Shown here: positions 44,004-54,638 of the stretch, piece after piece
Layout: every line of letters starts with the position of its first letter
Position numbering within the stretch: position 1 is the stretch's first letter
Source of the DNA: Botryosphaeria dothidea
Lineage: Eukaryota; Ascomycota; Dothideomycetes; Botryosphaeriales; Botryosphaeriaceae
Length of the DNA stretch: 64,000 bases
Reading direction: 5' to 3'
Assembly: GCA_011503125.2 (NCBI GenBank)
Contig: WWBZ02000001.1
Coordinates: forward strand, 4,154,001 to 4,218,000
Translations under genes and position numbers: made by a program
Notes under the pieces: generated by a model
What the model was told of the DNA's origin: nothing
Database searches by the model: none
Seen by the model: the letters and a program-made list of their open reading frames with translations, nothing else

Positions 44004-46199
44004 ATGGATCAATCTGACGACCAAACCCCACACCGGAAGCCCAGACAGCAGCTGAGTTGCGTCCAGTGCCGCCGCCGCAAAGTCAAGTGCGACCACGAGC
44101 GCCCGTGCAAGCGCTGCCGGATCCGCGGATGGGACAGCCAATGCACATATCCGTTGCTCATTCCCCCAGGCCCTGCCGATACAGAATCAGCGTCTTCCAG
44201 CCCCAGGAGAACGAGCATCGGCCGAGCCCTGTCCACCGCCACCCCTTCCCTCGTCAATCGTCCTGCTCCACCAAATTCAACATACGGCTCCCCTTCCGCA
44301 CCCACCGATCTAGCAACCCCGGAGTCCATTACCGCTAATCTCGACTCATTCAATGCATTCGCTCACGGGCGCTCCCCTGGTTCTGCTCCGCCGCAACTAA
44401 CCAATCCCGAGCCTGCCGCTTTGGCCACCCCGGTTTCTGCATCTCCCCACAATTTCCCCCGACCACCATCCGTTGCTCACACCATCCTCAGCGAGAAGCA
44501 ACCGGACCAGGACCGCTCGAAATCCTCTCCATCTACTGCCGTTGAACCAAGAGATGCACCCGAGTACGCCTTATACCTGATAAATGGAGAGAGCATCTAC
44601 TTCGGTAGAAGCAGTTGCCCTTGGCTTATATCAAAGGTAAGAACCATGTAGCTTGTGTGACATGCCTAAGGATACTGACATAATAAGTTCTCTCACATCA
44701 TGAGATACATCGCCGAACAAAACGGCATGAACGATAGCGAGCGCTTATCTTACATCCGCATAAAACGACTGACTAGCCAGAATCTGATGATTCAGGAGCA
44801 GGAAGAGATTCCCGCTTCCGGTCTGGCATCTGAAGTCCCTTGCCGAGAGGTTTCTGACCTCCTCGTATCAAATTATTTCAAAACCTTTGAGAGAATGTAC
44901 CCTCTCTTTGATCCACCGACGTTCTGGTCAGAGTACGAGAGCTTCTGGCAGGCTCCAAACCAAGCCAGGCTCGTCTTCGTCATCATACTGCTTCTTGTCA
45001 TCTGCACCGGGAATAGCACTTTTCCGAATGATCAGCGGCCTATACCTCGCAGCAAGATCGTGAAATGGTGGCGACTGGGTTTGACTTGGCAGGGTGCGGC
45101 AGCCGAGACCAACGAGCGCATGTTAAGTACTCTGCAAGCCAGTTGCCTCATTGTCAACCTCAGGCAAGTCTATTCACTCAGTGAAACTGCAGAGTGGGTA
45201 TCTTCAGGCTCGCTTGTGAAGGTCGCGTTAGCCATGGGACTTCATCGAGACCCGAGTAAGCTTCGAGATATCTCTCCAGAAGACTACGAACTGCGACGAA
45301 GACTCTTCTACACGGCACTGGAGCTAGATCTCCAATTCTGCCTCAACGCAGGCATGCTTCCCACCATCCGCATTGGCGATTGGGATACATTTCTTCCAAG
45401 CGTCACCGACGAGTCCGCAGATTGCTGCCCACACGAAAGCAACCAGATTCGCGCCGATAGAATATCGATCCAGGGACGCATGCTCAGCTCCTTCAGCACA
45501 CGAATGAAGATAGCCTGCTCCGCCAACGCCATCGTGCCCGAAGACAACTACGACAAAATCCTTGACCTCACCAACCAACTCAGCGAATCCTTCCACGGCC
45601 TCGAGACGGAGCGCCCAAGCTGCGGGAAGGAAATCCTCAAGTTCCTCTACAACCGCTACATGCTGACTCTGCACATCCCCTTCGCCCTCGGCGGCGACCC
45701 CCGCTTCGCCTACTCCCAAAACGTCTCCCTCACCGCCGCCCTCTCCATCCTCGAACAGATGGCCCCGTCCGATAACAGCGGCAACAACGACCACCTTGCC
45801 GATCTCGTATGCATCACCTCGATGCGCACCTCTGGCATCCTCTTCAAGAACGCAGGGTTCTACGCCGCGCTGTATCTCTGCAACGAGCTCATCCGCGATA
45901 ACGACATGACTTCTTCCACGCCCAACCTTGTTCGCGCGCTCCCGAGCATCAAGCACCGCGTCGTCGACCTGGTCGAGCGTTTCGTCAAACTCGCGGAGGA
46001 GAGACTGAGGGCTACGCAGTTTGCAGGCAAGGCGTTCCTCATTCCGCGCATGGTGCTGGCGTATTACCGGATCAGCGAGGACGGTGAGGTCAGGACGAGT
46101 GAGGAGAAGGAGGAGAGGTTGCAGGAAGCGGGCAGGGTTATTGGGGAAATTTGCTTCAATATTTTCTGCAGCAACCCGGATGTTGCGAGGGTGCTGTAG
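44004..46199 (+). CDS. Zn2Cys6 transcription factor with fungal-specific TF domain
   Basis: Two exons, 44004-44636 and 44688-46199, 51-nt intron; 714 residues. The binuclear zinc cluster is CVQCRRRKVKCDHERPCKRC plus the sixth Cys nine residues on, starting about residue 19, with the usual basic linker between Cys 2 and 3. A long Ser/Pro/Ala-rich linker follows. From about 240 comes the helical fungal_trans middle homology region (YFKTFERMYPLFDPPTFW, VSSGSLVKVALAMGLHRDPS, RRRLFYTALELDLQ). Such proteins bind CGG-type half sites as activators or repressors of metabolic genes. I chose ATG 44004 since it puts the cluster near the N-terminus; ATGs at 43725 and 43863 are in frame and would add 93 or 47 residues. 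Divergent from sulfite oxidase; a regulatory link is only a guess. Confidence 0.88.
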
Positions 46200-46865
46200 T
46201 GGATGGGAGGCGACGTGTATCACAACTGGGACCTGGCGTTGGATAGACGGTGCGAAAATGGCGTACTGTCGTTTTCTTTTGTTACTTTGGACGATACCTC
46301 GACTCCGCTCATGATTATGCGCACAAGTATCCCCTATCAAATGCAAAATTCAGGCAACCCCAGCTAACCAACCATGCTGAGGACCTTTCCGAACCACAGT
46401 AATCCGGACCATTTGACTTTGCCCCGCCGTTAGACTTCGTAGATGCGACGAAAAGGGGACGTGTAAGCAGATCATCGCCCCTTTTGGTGGGGATGCTTAC
46501 TCTAAAGGGAAAGGTTGCGGGTTTTGTCTGGGCAGCAGCGTGTGCTTGACATTGCGATCGCCTGCAACTTCCAACGTAGAGAAAAAATGGAGTTTCCCGT
46601 CGTGGTAAAATATGCTTTTTCTCGTTCTGCTGTTGTCCGGGGACCTGGGAGGGTGCATCCCGGATCGTCGGCCGTTGGATGGGTGGGATTCAGCGCTTGG
46701 ATCGGCTCGGCGCCGCGCCAGGTACCCGGTGGGTAGGTGCGTTGAAATGCTGTTGGGAGCGAGCTTGCCGTGGGATTCCAGAGGCTTCTGTCGTATAAAG
46801 GAAGCGTAAGGTGCACCGGGCGCCCTGCATGGAGCAATGTCGTGGGAAAGACCTCCCCATCACGG
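46200..46865. other. Convergent 3' spacer
   Basis: Between the regulator stop and the C-terminal end of the kinase remnant. No independent coding signal. Confidence 0.55.
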
Positions 46866-47772
46866 TCACTGATTGAGCCATGCATCCTCCAAAAGCTCCT
46901 TCGCGGTCTTCCTCTCCTGCGGCAGCCAGCACAGCATCTTCCGCATGAACTGCAGGAAAAGCTTCAGCTCCTCCCCTTGAAGTCGCTCCTCAGCGGACTC
47001 GAGCGAGATGCGCGGCGCCTCGACACCCCTCAAGCTGCCTGACCACCGGGTCAGTGAGCCCAGCCCAGCCCATCAGAGATCTCACCGTCCTCGTGGAAGA
47101 ACAACCACCCATCCCTACGCCTCCGCAAAAAGCCACGTGTCGGGTCCCCTAGATACGCCACCATCTGTGCCAGCTGCAGTGCGTTGTCCAACCTCCCCTC
47201 TCCGTCTCTGCTCTCGAAGAGATGCCTCCCCTCGAACAGATCCCACAGCTACAACTGCCGCCAGCCAACACTCTCCACCACCACCACCACCACCACCACC
47301 CCCACCACCACCTCCTCCTCCTCCTCCTCCTCCTCCTCCTCCTCCTCCTCCTATCCACCTAACAGACGTGCCATAACCCCGAGATTTCAGACGTCAAACC
47401 TGCTGTGCCGCTTCACATGCAGGATCACCTCGGGCGCGCGGTATACTTCCGGCTGAACGTCATCGTGCGCGCGGTTGGCAACGCGCGCCTCGCCAAAGTC
47501 GCAGAGGATGTGGGGGGGAGGGGGGCGCCCCACTCCACCCCACGTCTGTGGCGTGAGCAGCGCGCGTGAGCGGTAGATGGCATGCTGCAAGTCTCGGCAG
47601 AGCCGTACCGTCGAGTAGACCCCGTATCCAAGCCTTTTGTCACGATTCGGTACTGCGAATTGAGCACTTCGCCAACGTGGGCTGGGCAGAAATTGCGATG
47701 CTTGTAGGTAGAGAGGGTTTCCTCTTCGATCTCTCGTGTGCCTTCTATGAGCCGAATTGGGCAATTCGACAC
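46866..47772 (-). pseudogene. Decayed SRPK-like protein kinase
   Basis: Pieces of an SR-protein-kinase-type kinase lie in order on the minus strand but in different frames: the N-terminal lead NFCPAHVGEVLNSQYRIVTK (about 47730-47650), then after a frame change the Gly loop RLGYGVYSTVRLCRDL. The text jumps straight to HILCDFGEARV (DFG motif) and VQPEVYRAPEVIL. About 100 residues including the rest of the N-lobe and the catalytic HRD loop are missing. TGA at 47387-47389 replaces the Trp of the expected DVWNLGVM. A possible 119-nt intron (47249-47367) contains a long microsatellite, after which sense resumes as LWDLFEGRHLFESRDGEG, QMVAYLGDPTR, and, after another break near 47040, FLQFMRKMLCWLPQERKTA ... 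AWLNQ stop. Frame changes, deletion and nonsense make activity impossible. SRPK-like duplicates are common in filamentous fungi. Confidence 0.8.
47274..47352. repeat. Compound (CAC)n(CCT)n microsatellite
   Basis: About 79 bases of pure or nearly pure trinucleotide repeat on the plus strand, inside the kinase remnant and within its likely degenerate intron. Directly visible. Confidence 0.92.
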
Positions 47773-48780
47773 GCATCTTGGGACGGATGCCGGGCGCGGA
47801 CGCGTCGAAGCCAGCGTGCGTCGGAGGACTTTGAGCAGAGCAGCCTTGATCAGGTACGTCCGAGCAAGGCGTACGCGCAGAAGAGTTGAGGATAAAATAG
47901 GGCTTGATGATTGATATGATCAGATGGGCTTTGCAGACGGCTTTCAAATTGTGAGAGGGTCTTGCATCGTGTTGCAGCCTCGCACCGCCGGGGGCCTCCT
48001 GAGCGGCACAGCACACAGTAAGCCTAAGCGGACAGCCAAGCTCTCGTCGAGTTCTCCTCAACTTCAGCCTTCAAAAGGCTCAGTACGCTTCTGTCCCGGG
48101 ATCTAAGCTTGTTTCTAGAAATTCTCACAATAGCCTTTTACCTAAGTGATGACTTTGCAACTCTCGTGGACATCGGGAAAAAGCAAGGCTGAGGAAGGTA
48201 CAAGTATTTGTTGGTGGCTGCTGCTCGAGCAAGCTGAAGCCTGACAAGCAAGACTGTTTCTACGTCCGTTTACCGTTTATGGTTCAGTACTTCCGACATC
48301 TGAAACTTAATCCAGAAAATGGTGCTGGGTACTCCTTGGGATCTGATGTGGCAGCTAATCCGCCTCCAAAACACTAAAATGGTTAACGCGCCCTACTCAA
48401 CAAACATAATCTCTTGGCAGCTGAGAAAATCAAGGTTATTTCCAGGTCTGTTCCCGAGAAAGAGCCTCAGAAAGTCTCCAAAACCGTCTCTTTGAAACTT
48501 GAAAAAGAAAATCTCCAACAGTTTGAGGCGCTCTGAGGCCACGCATACGAGGTTGCTATCAACCAACACATCGATGCTTTGACGAGCATTGAGAAACTCC
48601 AAGTCTCCTTGTAATGAATTAGACTGTATAAAATGATAGAGCAAGTGCCCATGGAAACCAGAATTGCAGCATCAGAGCTCTTCCCTTCACTTCACCAGAT
48701 CAAAGCCCCTTCGTTCTCTTCCTACCACTCGCAACAGTCTTTTCGATTTGCTCATCCCCTCTCTCATTCAAATCATCAAT
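47773..48780. other. Intergenic spacer
   Basis: 1 kb between the kinase remnant and the secreted-protein gene. A minus-strand frame at 48393-48644 is open for 83 codons but has no ATG start or motif; I see nothing to support it. Confidence 0.5.
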
Positions 48781-49580
48781 ATGTACTCTGCTCTGCGTCT
48801 CGCTGCCTTCGGCATTGCCGCCTCGGGCGCAGTCGCTGTGCCCACTGGCGAAGTCGAGACATTCCGTTCCCCCAGACACGCACTCAGCCGCCGCGACTGC
48901 TCGCCCAAGTTCGGCGACAAGCCCACGAAGACTTACGGAGACTACTCCGGCTGCTCCAGCTCCTTCTCCGACGGGCAGGGCACGTGGGTGCGGAGCGACG
49001 ACGTCTTCCACTACGGCGTCATCAACGCCGACAAGTGCTGGACGGACCTGGTAAACCCCACTTCCCCACGACCACTACTCGAAAAAAAAAAAATACTCAC
49101 ATTGGGACTCACCAGTTCTACGTCTCCTCCGCGCCGCACCAAGCGGCCTGGACCAAACTCGAAGGCGGCGGCGTCGACTGCGGCGTGACGTCCGAATGCA
49201 GCACGGCGCAAGAAAGGGGCACCGAGACCTGCACGAGCACGACCTTCTCGACGAGCGCGAGCGTCGACTTCAGCATCGTCAAGGACGTGCTGGGGGCCAG
49301 CGCCAGCGTCGGCGCCGAGTGGACCGACTCGACGTGCAACAGCTCGGGGCTGACCAACAGCTGCACGTGGGACGACCAGGAGTGCCACGCGCTGTGGGCG
49401 AGCGAGTCGCAGACGCTGATCAAGGGGTACATCCGCCGGCGCTGCAACTTCCACGGCGACGATGCGGGCGATGTGACGGTTTGGTCGACGGACTACGACA
49501 TCTACGTGCCGACGGGCAACTCGGTCGCGGGGTGTGCGGCGCTGTGCAGTGATACTTCTTACCCGGGCTCGCTTCCTTGA
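48781..49580 (+). CDS. Small secreted Cys-rich protein, effector-like
   Basis: Two exons, 48781-49050 and 49116-49580, with a 65-nt intron holding a 12-base A run; 244 residues. Signal peptide about 1-19 (MYSALRLAAFGIAASGAVA) followed by a possible Kex2-type site (SRR-D near 38). The mature part has about a dozen Cys spaced through the chain (VDCGVTSEC, ETC, STC, NSC, ECHALW, RRRC, GCAALC) and a Ser/Thr-rich beta-prone core. No domain recognised. Size, secretion and Cys content are those of candidate effectors or secreted wall-associated proteins; that is a class description, not a function. ATG 48781 gives the best signal peptide; an upstream in-frame start would bury it. Confidence 0.75.
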
Positions 49581-50007
49581 GCTATTCCTGTGCTTTGTTG
49601 ATCATTCTGGTCCCTTCCTGCAGGCCGGAGAAAAGTTATTTCAGTTTGTTTAGTGCTGCGTAGTGTTTGTTGTTCTGTTTTATCTCTTATGCTTCTTTGA
49701 TTTTTCTTGTTTCTTGTAGTAGACTGGCGTATCCAATGAATCTCATAGATTGATCTATTTTTCGAGACCTAAGGTGAATCAGCCGAAATGTTCATTTGAT
49801 TACATGATTATTTCAATCAATGTTTATGGACGATCGTCGGGATTACAACCGGTTGCATTCTCCGCTTTTTGAAGGTTCCTGACATGATTTGCCAACCTCT
49901 CAGGGCAGTGGTACTAGCTAAATCTGATAAGTAGCTCTGCACCATTGTGTAAATGATGGACTCGTTAAGACATGAAATTCGTAACGCCAAAGCGCTCAAA
50001 AACCAGT
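49581..50007. other. Convergent 3' spacer
   Basis: AT-rich, T-rich near 49640-49720; no coding signal. Confidence 0.6.
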
Positions 50008-50667
50008 TCACTCCGGCTCAGCAGCAGCAGGGGCGGCTCCCTCACGGTAGTACTCCGGATAGAGGTGATTGAGACCGAGCACCCAGTTACCAACGACCTT
50101 ACCCGTAAACCACACAAAAGCAACGCTCACGAAGCGCGGGACAACGGGCAGCACCAGAATGGTGTCGGCCTCCCAAAGAAAGAGCACCAGCTGGAAGAAG
50201 TTGGGCGACCTGCCGTGCTTGCCGCAGTCGTCGAGGTAGCCGTAGAAGTGGCGGAAGAAGATCTCGTCGCCGAGCGCCTTCTTCGGATCCATGGACAGGT
50301 CGACGACGAGCTCGTCGTCGCTCTTCGGCTCGGCGGCGTTCTCGAAGCGGTGGATGGCGCCGCTGGGGATGGTGACGCTCTGCCCTTGCGAGATGACGGC
50401 GCGGCCGGAGGGGATGGCCTCGCAGACGGCGAGCATGCGGCCGCGGATGACGTCGAAGGTCTCGGTCTGGTAGCGGTGCCAGTGCGGCGGCGGCAGGGCC
50501 AGGCCGGGTCCCGCGGGCAGCCCCAGGCGCATGACCCGGCGGGCGGCCGTGGGCGCGTAGAAGTGCATGGTGACGGGGCTGGAGCCGGCAGCGGGACTGC
50601 TCAGAACGACGGGATTCTGCGAGGCCGTATTTGTGCGGGGCACGTGGTTGACGAGAAAAGAAAGCAT
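50008..50667 (-). CDS. Cupin-domain protein with C-terminal hydrophobic segments
   Basis: Intronless, 219 residues from ATG 50667. Residues about 40-130 form a small cupin: motif 1 LPPPHWHRYQTETFDVIRG supplies H-x-H and the downstream Glu, and motif 2 PSGAIHRFENA supplies the last His, so a metal site is complete. About 150-200 contain two hydrophobic stretches (FFQLVLFLWEADTILVLPVV and VSVAFVWFTGKVVGNWVLG) that may span or embed in a membrane. I know related fungal proteins only as uncharacterised cupins sometimes placed near secondary-metabolism genes; no such cluster is visible here. Could be an isomerase, a dioxygenase-like enzyme or a sensor. Confidence 0.75.
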   Translation of the reverse strand: MLSFLVNHVPRTNTASQNPVVLSSPAAGSSPVTMHFYAPTAARRVMRLGLPAGPGLALPPPHWHRYQTETFDVIRGRMLAVCEAIPSGRAVISQGQSVTIPSGAIHRFENAAEPKSDDELVVDLSMDPKKALGDEIFFRHFYGYLDDCGKHGRSPNFFQLVLFLWEADTILVLPVVPRFVSVAFVWFTGKVVGNWVLGLNHLYPEYYREGAAPAAAEPE

Positions 50668-52024
50668 GGTGCGCTAGGTTTTCCGCCTCGTGCGGCTGAG
50701 ACACTGGGTAGTGGTGGTGATGGTGAGAGGAGGGCGCTGGTTGAGTGTGAGGGGCGCCGGCGGAAAGCGTGTTTCTGGGCAAGGCTAAATGCTGACGGAA
50801 CAGGCGTATTCAGGCAGATGGAGGAGTTGACGAGGTGCAGGGGCGGTCCAATAGCGCGGTGTTGACAAAGGCTTATTCAGAACTCAGCTCGACGTACTTC
50901 AGGTACGATCGGAGAGCGATTGTGGGTCGAGTGGGTATGCAATGGTGGAGCAGGTGGATGCGAGATGAAGAGGGCGTGTTTGATGGTGAAGATGGAGCTG
51001 GTGGATAAGCAGCAAGCAAGCGGGGCTAAAGATAGAGAGAGCCAGCATCCCGGTCGCGCCTCGGTTGTGAGCTCGGGCCGGGCCTTTTCCTGCGCCCTCC
51101 AGCGCCTCTTCTGCCTCACACCCCGTCAGCCACCAACACCTCGCCTGCCCGGGCCAGCTGCCACCTGATGCCCCTTCTCTCATCACACTCTCGCTATGCA
51201 TTTTGACTCGCTTCCTCCCGCTGCAGCCGACCCATTACTCACCGCATCCGGCAAGCCTCAAGGGGCTGCCGTTGCACCACCCAAGGCGAGCACAAGCAAG
51301 GCCGCGTCCAATTTAACTCATCTAAGCAATCTTCGAAGCTCACCTTCCATTCCTAGCCAGGAACACCCGTCGCATGCCGTCCAGCCTCAGCTGCAGATCG
51401 CGTCTCTTGCATTACCCCTTTTGGCAATCCGTGTGACTCTAGCTGTCCTCCCAAACCCCGGATGACCGCTAGCTGCAAACAGCCCTGCGGCCCCGAAATT
51501 GTAGCCCACATCTCCCCGTACGGCATGCCTGACGGGGCTTTAGTCGCTGCCTTCCATGCTTGCCTGCTAAACGTCTCACCCCGTCTCACTCCCATTCATT
51601 TCTTTTACGTCTGCCGAAATCCTGTCGTTGCCTGAATCTGGAAGGTCTGAGCGTCCATCGTGCTGACCAAAACATCGACGTAGCATTGTTCCGCCAAGAG
51701 CCACCGCGCAGCCTCTTTCCCTTGCCCTTTCTGGCGTGTGTATGCCGATCTGACCCTGACCCGGTCCCTGGTACTCTGCACACCATGCACCCACTCCAGA
51801 TCACTCAACTGAGACTTTCTCGGATGATCTGCCGACCCACTGACCCGGAGATGATCAGGGCGACGCCCCATCACCCATGACCAGCATCCGTATACTTCAT
51901 CACCACCCCAAGTATAAAATCTTTCTTGTCTGCCATGTTTCAACACCCCAGCACCACAGAGCCTTCGCAGTCTTTGAAGGTGTCTTCCCTTCCTTAATCT
52001 TTCTCTTCCCTTCCATTTTTGATC
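50668..52024. other. Intergenic spacer with GH55 promoter
   Basis: 1.36 kb, divergent promoters of the cupin gene and the GH55 gene. No coding signal. The last 130 bases are strongly pyrimidine-rich. Confidence 0.6.
51913..51919 (+). promoter_or_regulatory. TATA box of the GH55 gene
   Basis: AGTATAAAATC lies 112 bases before the ATG at 52025, followed by a CT-rich leader, a typical layout for a strongly expressed secreted enzyme. Confidence 0.5.
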
Positions 52025-54638
52025 ATGCGATCCTTCTCTCTTTTTTCTGTGGCCCTGGCCATTGGCCTCTCCGCCGCCGCCCCCACCAACGGCACCAACT
52101 CCACCAGCCCGGATGCTGCGGAAGCATCCGCCCATGCTCTTGACAAAGCCTATCCTTCGCTGGAATACTCGCCCCACCCCACGTATGTCGTATTCCCCCC
52201 ATGTCTCTAATTTTTGTGCTCAAATAAGAACAGGGGCATTCCCTACACTTCATTCAACGAAACCAAGGAACCCTGGGTCTCTCTGAACACCCCTCCTTCC
52301 AACTCCACCAGGCCCAAGATTCTTGCTGCTCAAGCTGCTTGCAGCCCGCTTACTGCCGATAACCCGAGTACCTACTGGCTGCAGGGAGTTACCCACAACG
52401 GCAAGTCGTCGTTTCTGAACTCCGACCAAGGCGATTACAGCCCCTTCCGTAATGTGGTCGAGGACTTCGGTGCCGATAACACCGGAAAGACTTCGGCCAC
52501 GACTGCCATTCAAAATGCCATCAACCGTAAGTGTCGAACGTCATTGAGGCATAGCAAATTCTCTGACTGTAGCAGGCGGTCCTGCCAATGGCAACGGTCG
52601 TAACGTGGCCAACAACGGGTATGGAACTACTGGTCAGCCTGCCATCATCTACCTCCCCGGTGGCACCTATCTCCTCGACAAGCCACTCCAGCTGTACATC
52701 GGTACCGTCATTGTCGGTGATGCAGTGAACCCGCCCGTCCTCAAGGCCGCTTCTGGTTTCTCGGGCGACCACATCGTCTACGGCAAGGACCCCAGGCAGT
52801 ATTTGAACGGTGGTACCATCAACTTCTACATTGGCATCAAGAATGTTGTCATCGATTCGACCGCCATCCCTGCTTCTACTGGCATCACTCTGCTGGACTG
52901 GACCGTGAGCCAGGCAACGCAGATCACGAACGTCGTTTTCCAAATGCCCAACTACTCGACTGGCCACATCGGTATGAGGACCGGCGAGTGGGATGGCGAC
53001 CAGGGTTACAACAGCAACATCATCATCAACGACCTTACCTTCAATGGCGGCAAGGTCGGTGTCTGGGCAAGTGGTCAGCAGTGGGTTTTCAAGGGCATGA
53101 AGTTCAACGGTTGTACCACCGGTATGCAGCTCTCCGGAAACGATGTCGTTGTTACCGGCAGCACCTTCCAGAATCTCGGAACTGGTATTGATGCCAATGG
53201 CATCGGTGGCTCATTGGTTGTCATCGACTCGACCACCGCCAGCATTGGCACCTTCATTTCGTCCGGCAGTGAATACCAGCCCAACAGCATCGTCCTTGAG
53301 AACATCAAGCACTCCGGGACCACCGTCTCCATGAACAGCAAGACTCTCCTCACCGGCAACGTTGACGACACCTGGTACCGCGGAAACGCCTACCCGACTC
53401 CCGGAAGTGGCACCCACGCCTGGATTCCTGACGGACAGAAGGGCACGACTCCCCGCTCGGCCTCCCTCCTCTCTGGCAACAACTACGTCGCCATCGCCCC
53501 GCCTACATACAAGGAGTACTCGTCCAGCAAGTTCATCAACATCAAGTCCGTCTCCGGTCTCCCCGTCTACGGCGATGGTGTGACGGACGACACCAAGAAC
53601 ATCAACGCCATCCTGGCACAATACGCCGGCTGCTCGATCATCTACTGGCCCGCCGGCACCTACATCGTCACCGACACGATCAACATCCCGCCGGGCACGC
53701 GCATCTTCGGCGACGCCTACGCCTCCGCCATCTCCGCCACCGGCAGCAACTTCTACAACCCCAACTCCCCGCGCGCCATGGTCAAGGTCGGCAACAGCGG
53801 CGACGTCGGCGTCGCCCAGATCAGCGACATGCTCTTCACCGTCGCCGACGTGCTGCAAGGTTGCAAGCTGCTCGAGGTCAACATGGCCGGCGCCGCGCCC
53901 GGCGACGTCGGCCTGTGGAACTCGCACTTCCGCGTCGGCGGCGCCAAGGGCTCCAAGGTCCAGACCAACTGCGGCGGCTCGCCCGCGCAGTGCAAGGCAG
54001 CGTGGGGCCTGCTCCACCTCACGGCGAGCTCGTCCGCCTACGTCGAGAACATGTGGGGCTGGGTCGCCGACCACGACCTCGACGGCTCCAACAGCCAGGT
54101 CATCGCCGTCGGCCGCGGCGCGCTGATCGAGGCCACCAAGGCGACGTGGCTCGTCGGCACCGGCATGGAGCACTGCACCCTCTACCAGTACAACTTCTGG
54201 AACGCCAAGAACGTCTACACCGCCATGCAGCAGTCCGAGTCGCCGTACTGGCAGGGCCCGAACGGCTACGCTGCCGCCCCGGCCCCGTGGCAGGACAACC
54301 TCATCGCGTCGGATCCCACGTTCAGCGACTGCAACGGCGATCCGTACTGCGGGATGGCGTGGTTCGAGCGCGTCAACTCGGGGAGCAGCAACTTGTATCT
54401 GCATGGCGGCTGCGTGTGGGTGTTCTTCAACGGCGGCGTCAACAAGGGCTGCTCCGGCGACAATTGCCAGAAGAACGCCATCGAGATCCAGGGCGCACAG
54501 CACACGTACCTGTACGGCACGAACGTCAAGGCTGTTGAGCGTATGATCATCAGCGATGGCGGCGCGGCGGTTGCGACGAGGGCGGACAACGGTGGTGGTT
54601 GGGGTGGCGTCATTGCGGCGTACCTGTTTAACACTTAA
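52025..54638 (+). CDS. Secreted exo-beta-1,3-glucanase (GH55)
   Basis: Three exons, 52025-52182, 52234-52526, 52576-54638; 837 residues, introns 51 and 49 nt. Signal peptide about 1-19 (MRSFSLFSVALAIGLSAAA). Two tandem right-handed beta-helices follow, the GH55 hallmark: the first opens with NVVEDFGADNTGKT-SATTAIQ and the second with SGLPVYGDGVTDDTKNINAIL (about 505). Further family blocks are QPAIIYLPGGTYLLDKP, TGEWDGDQGYN and WGWVADHDLDG. The enzyme releases glucose or gentiobiose from beta-1,3-glucan, from the fungus's own wall or from other fungi or callose. Several N-glycosylation sites. The ATG at 52025 begins a proper signal peptide; an upstream TTG-start extension adds only two residues. 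Confidence 0.92.

Noticed and set aside
45324..46346. 340-codon minus-strand frame over the Zn2Cys6 gene
   Set aside because: Antisense shadow of the fungal_trans domain; no start context or motif.
48393..48644. Minus-strand frame of 83 codons
   Set aside because: No ATG start, no motif and no splice partners found.
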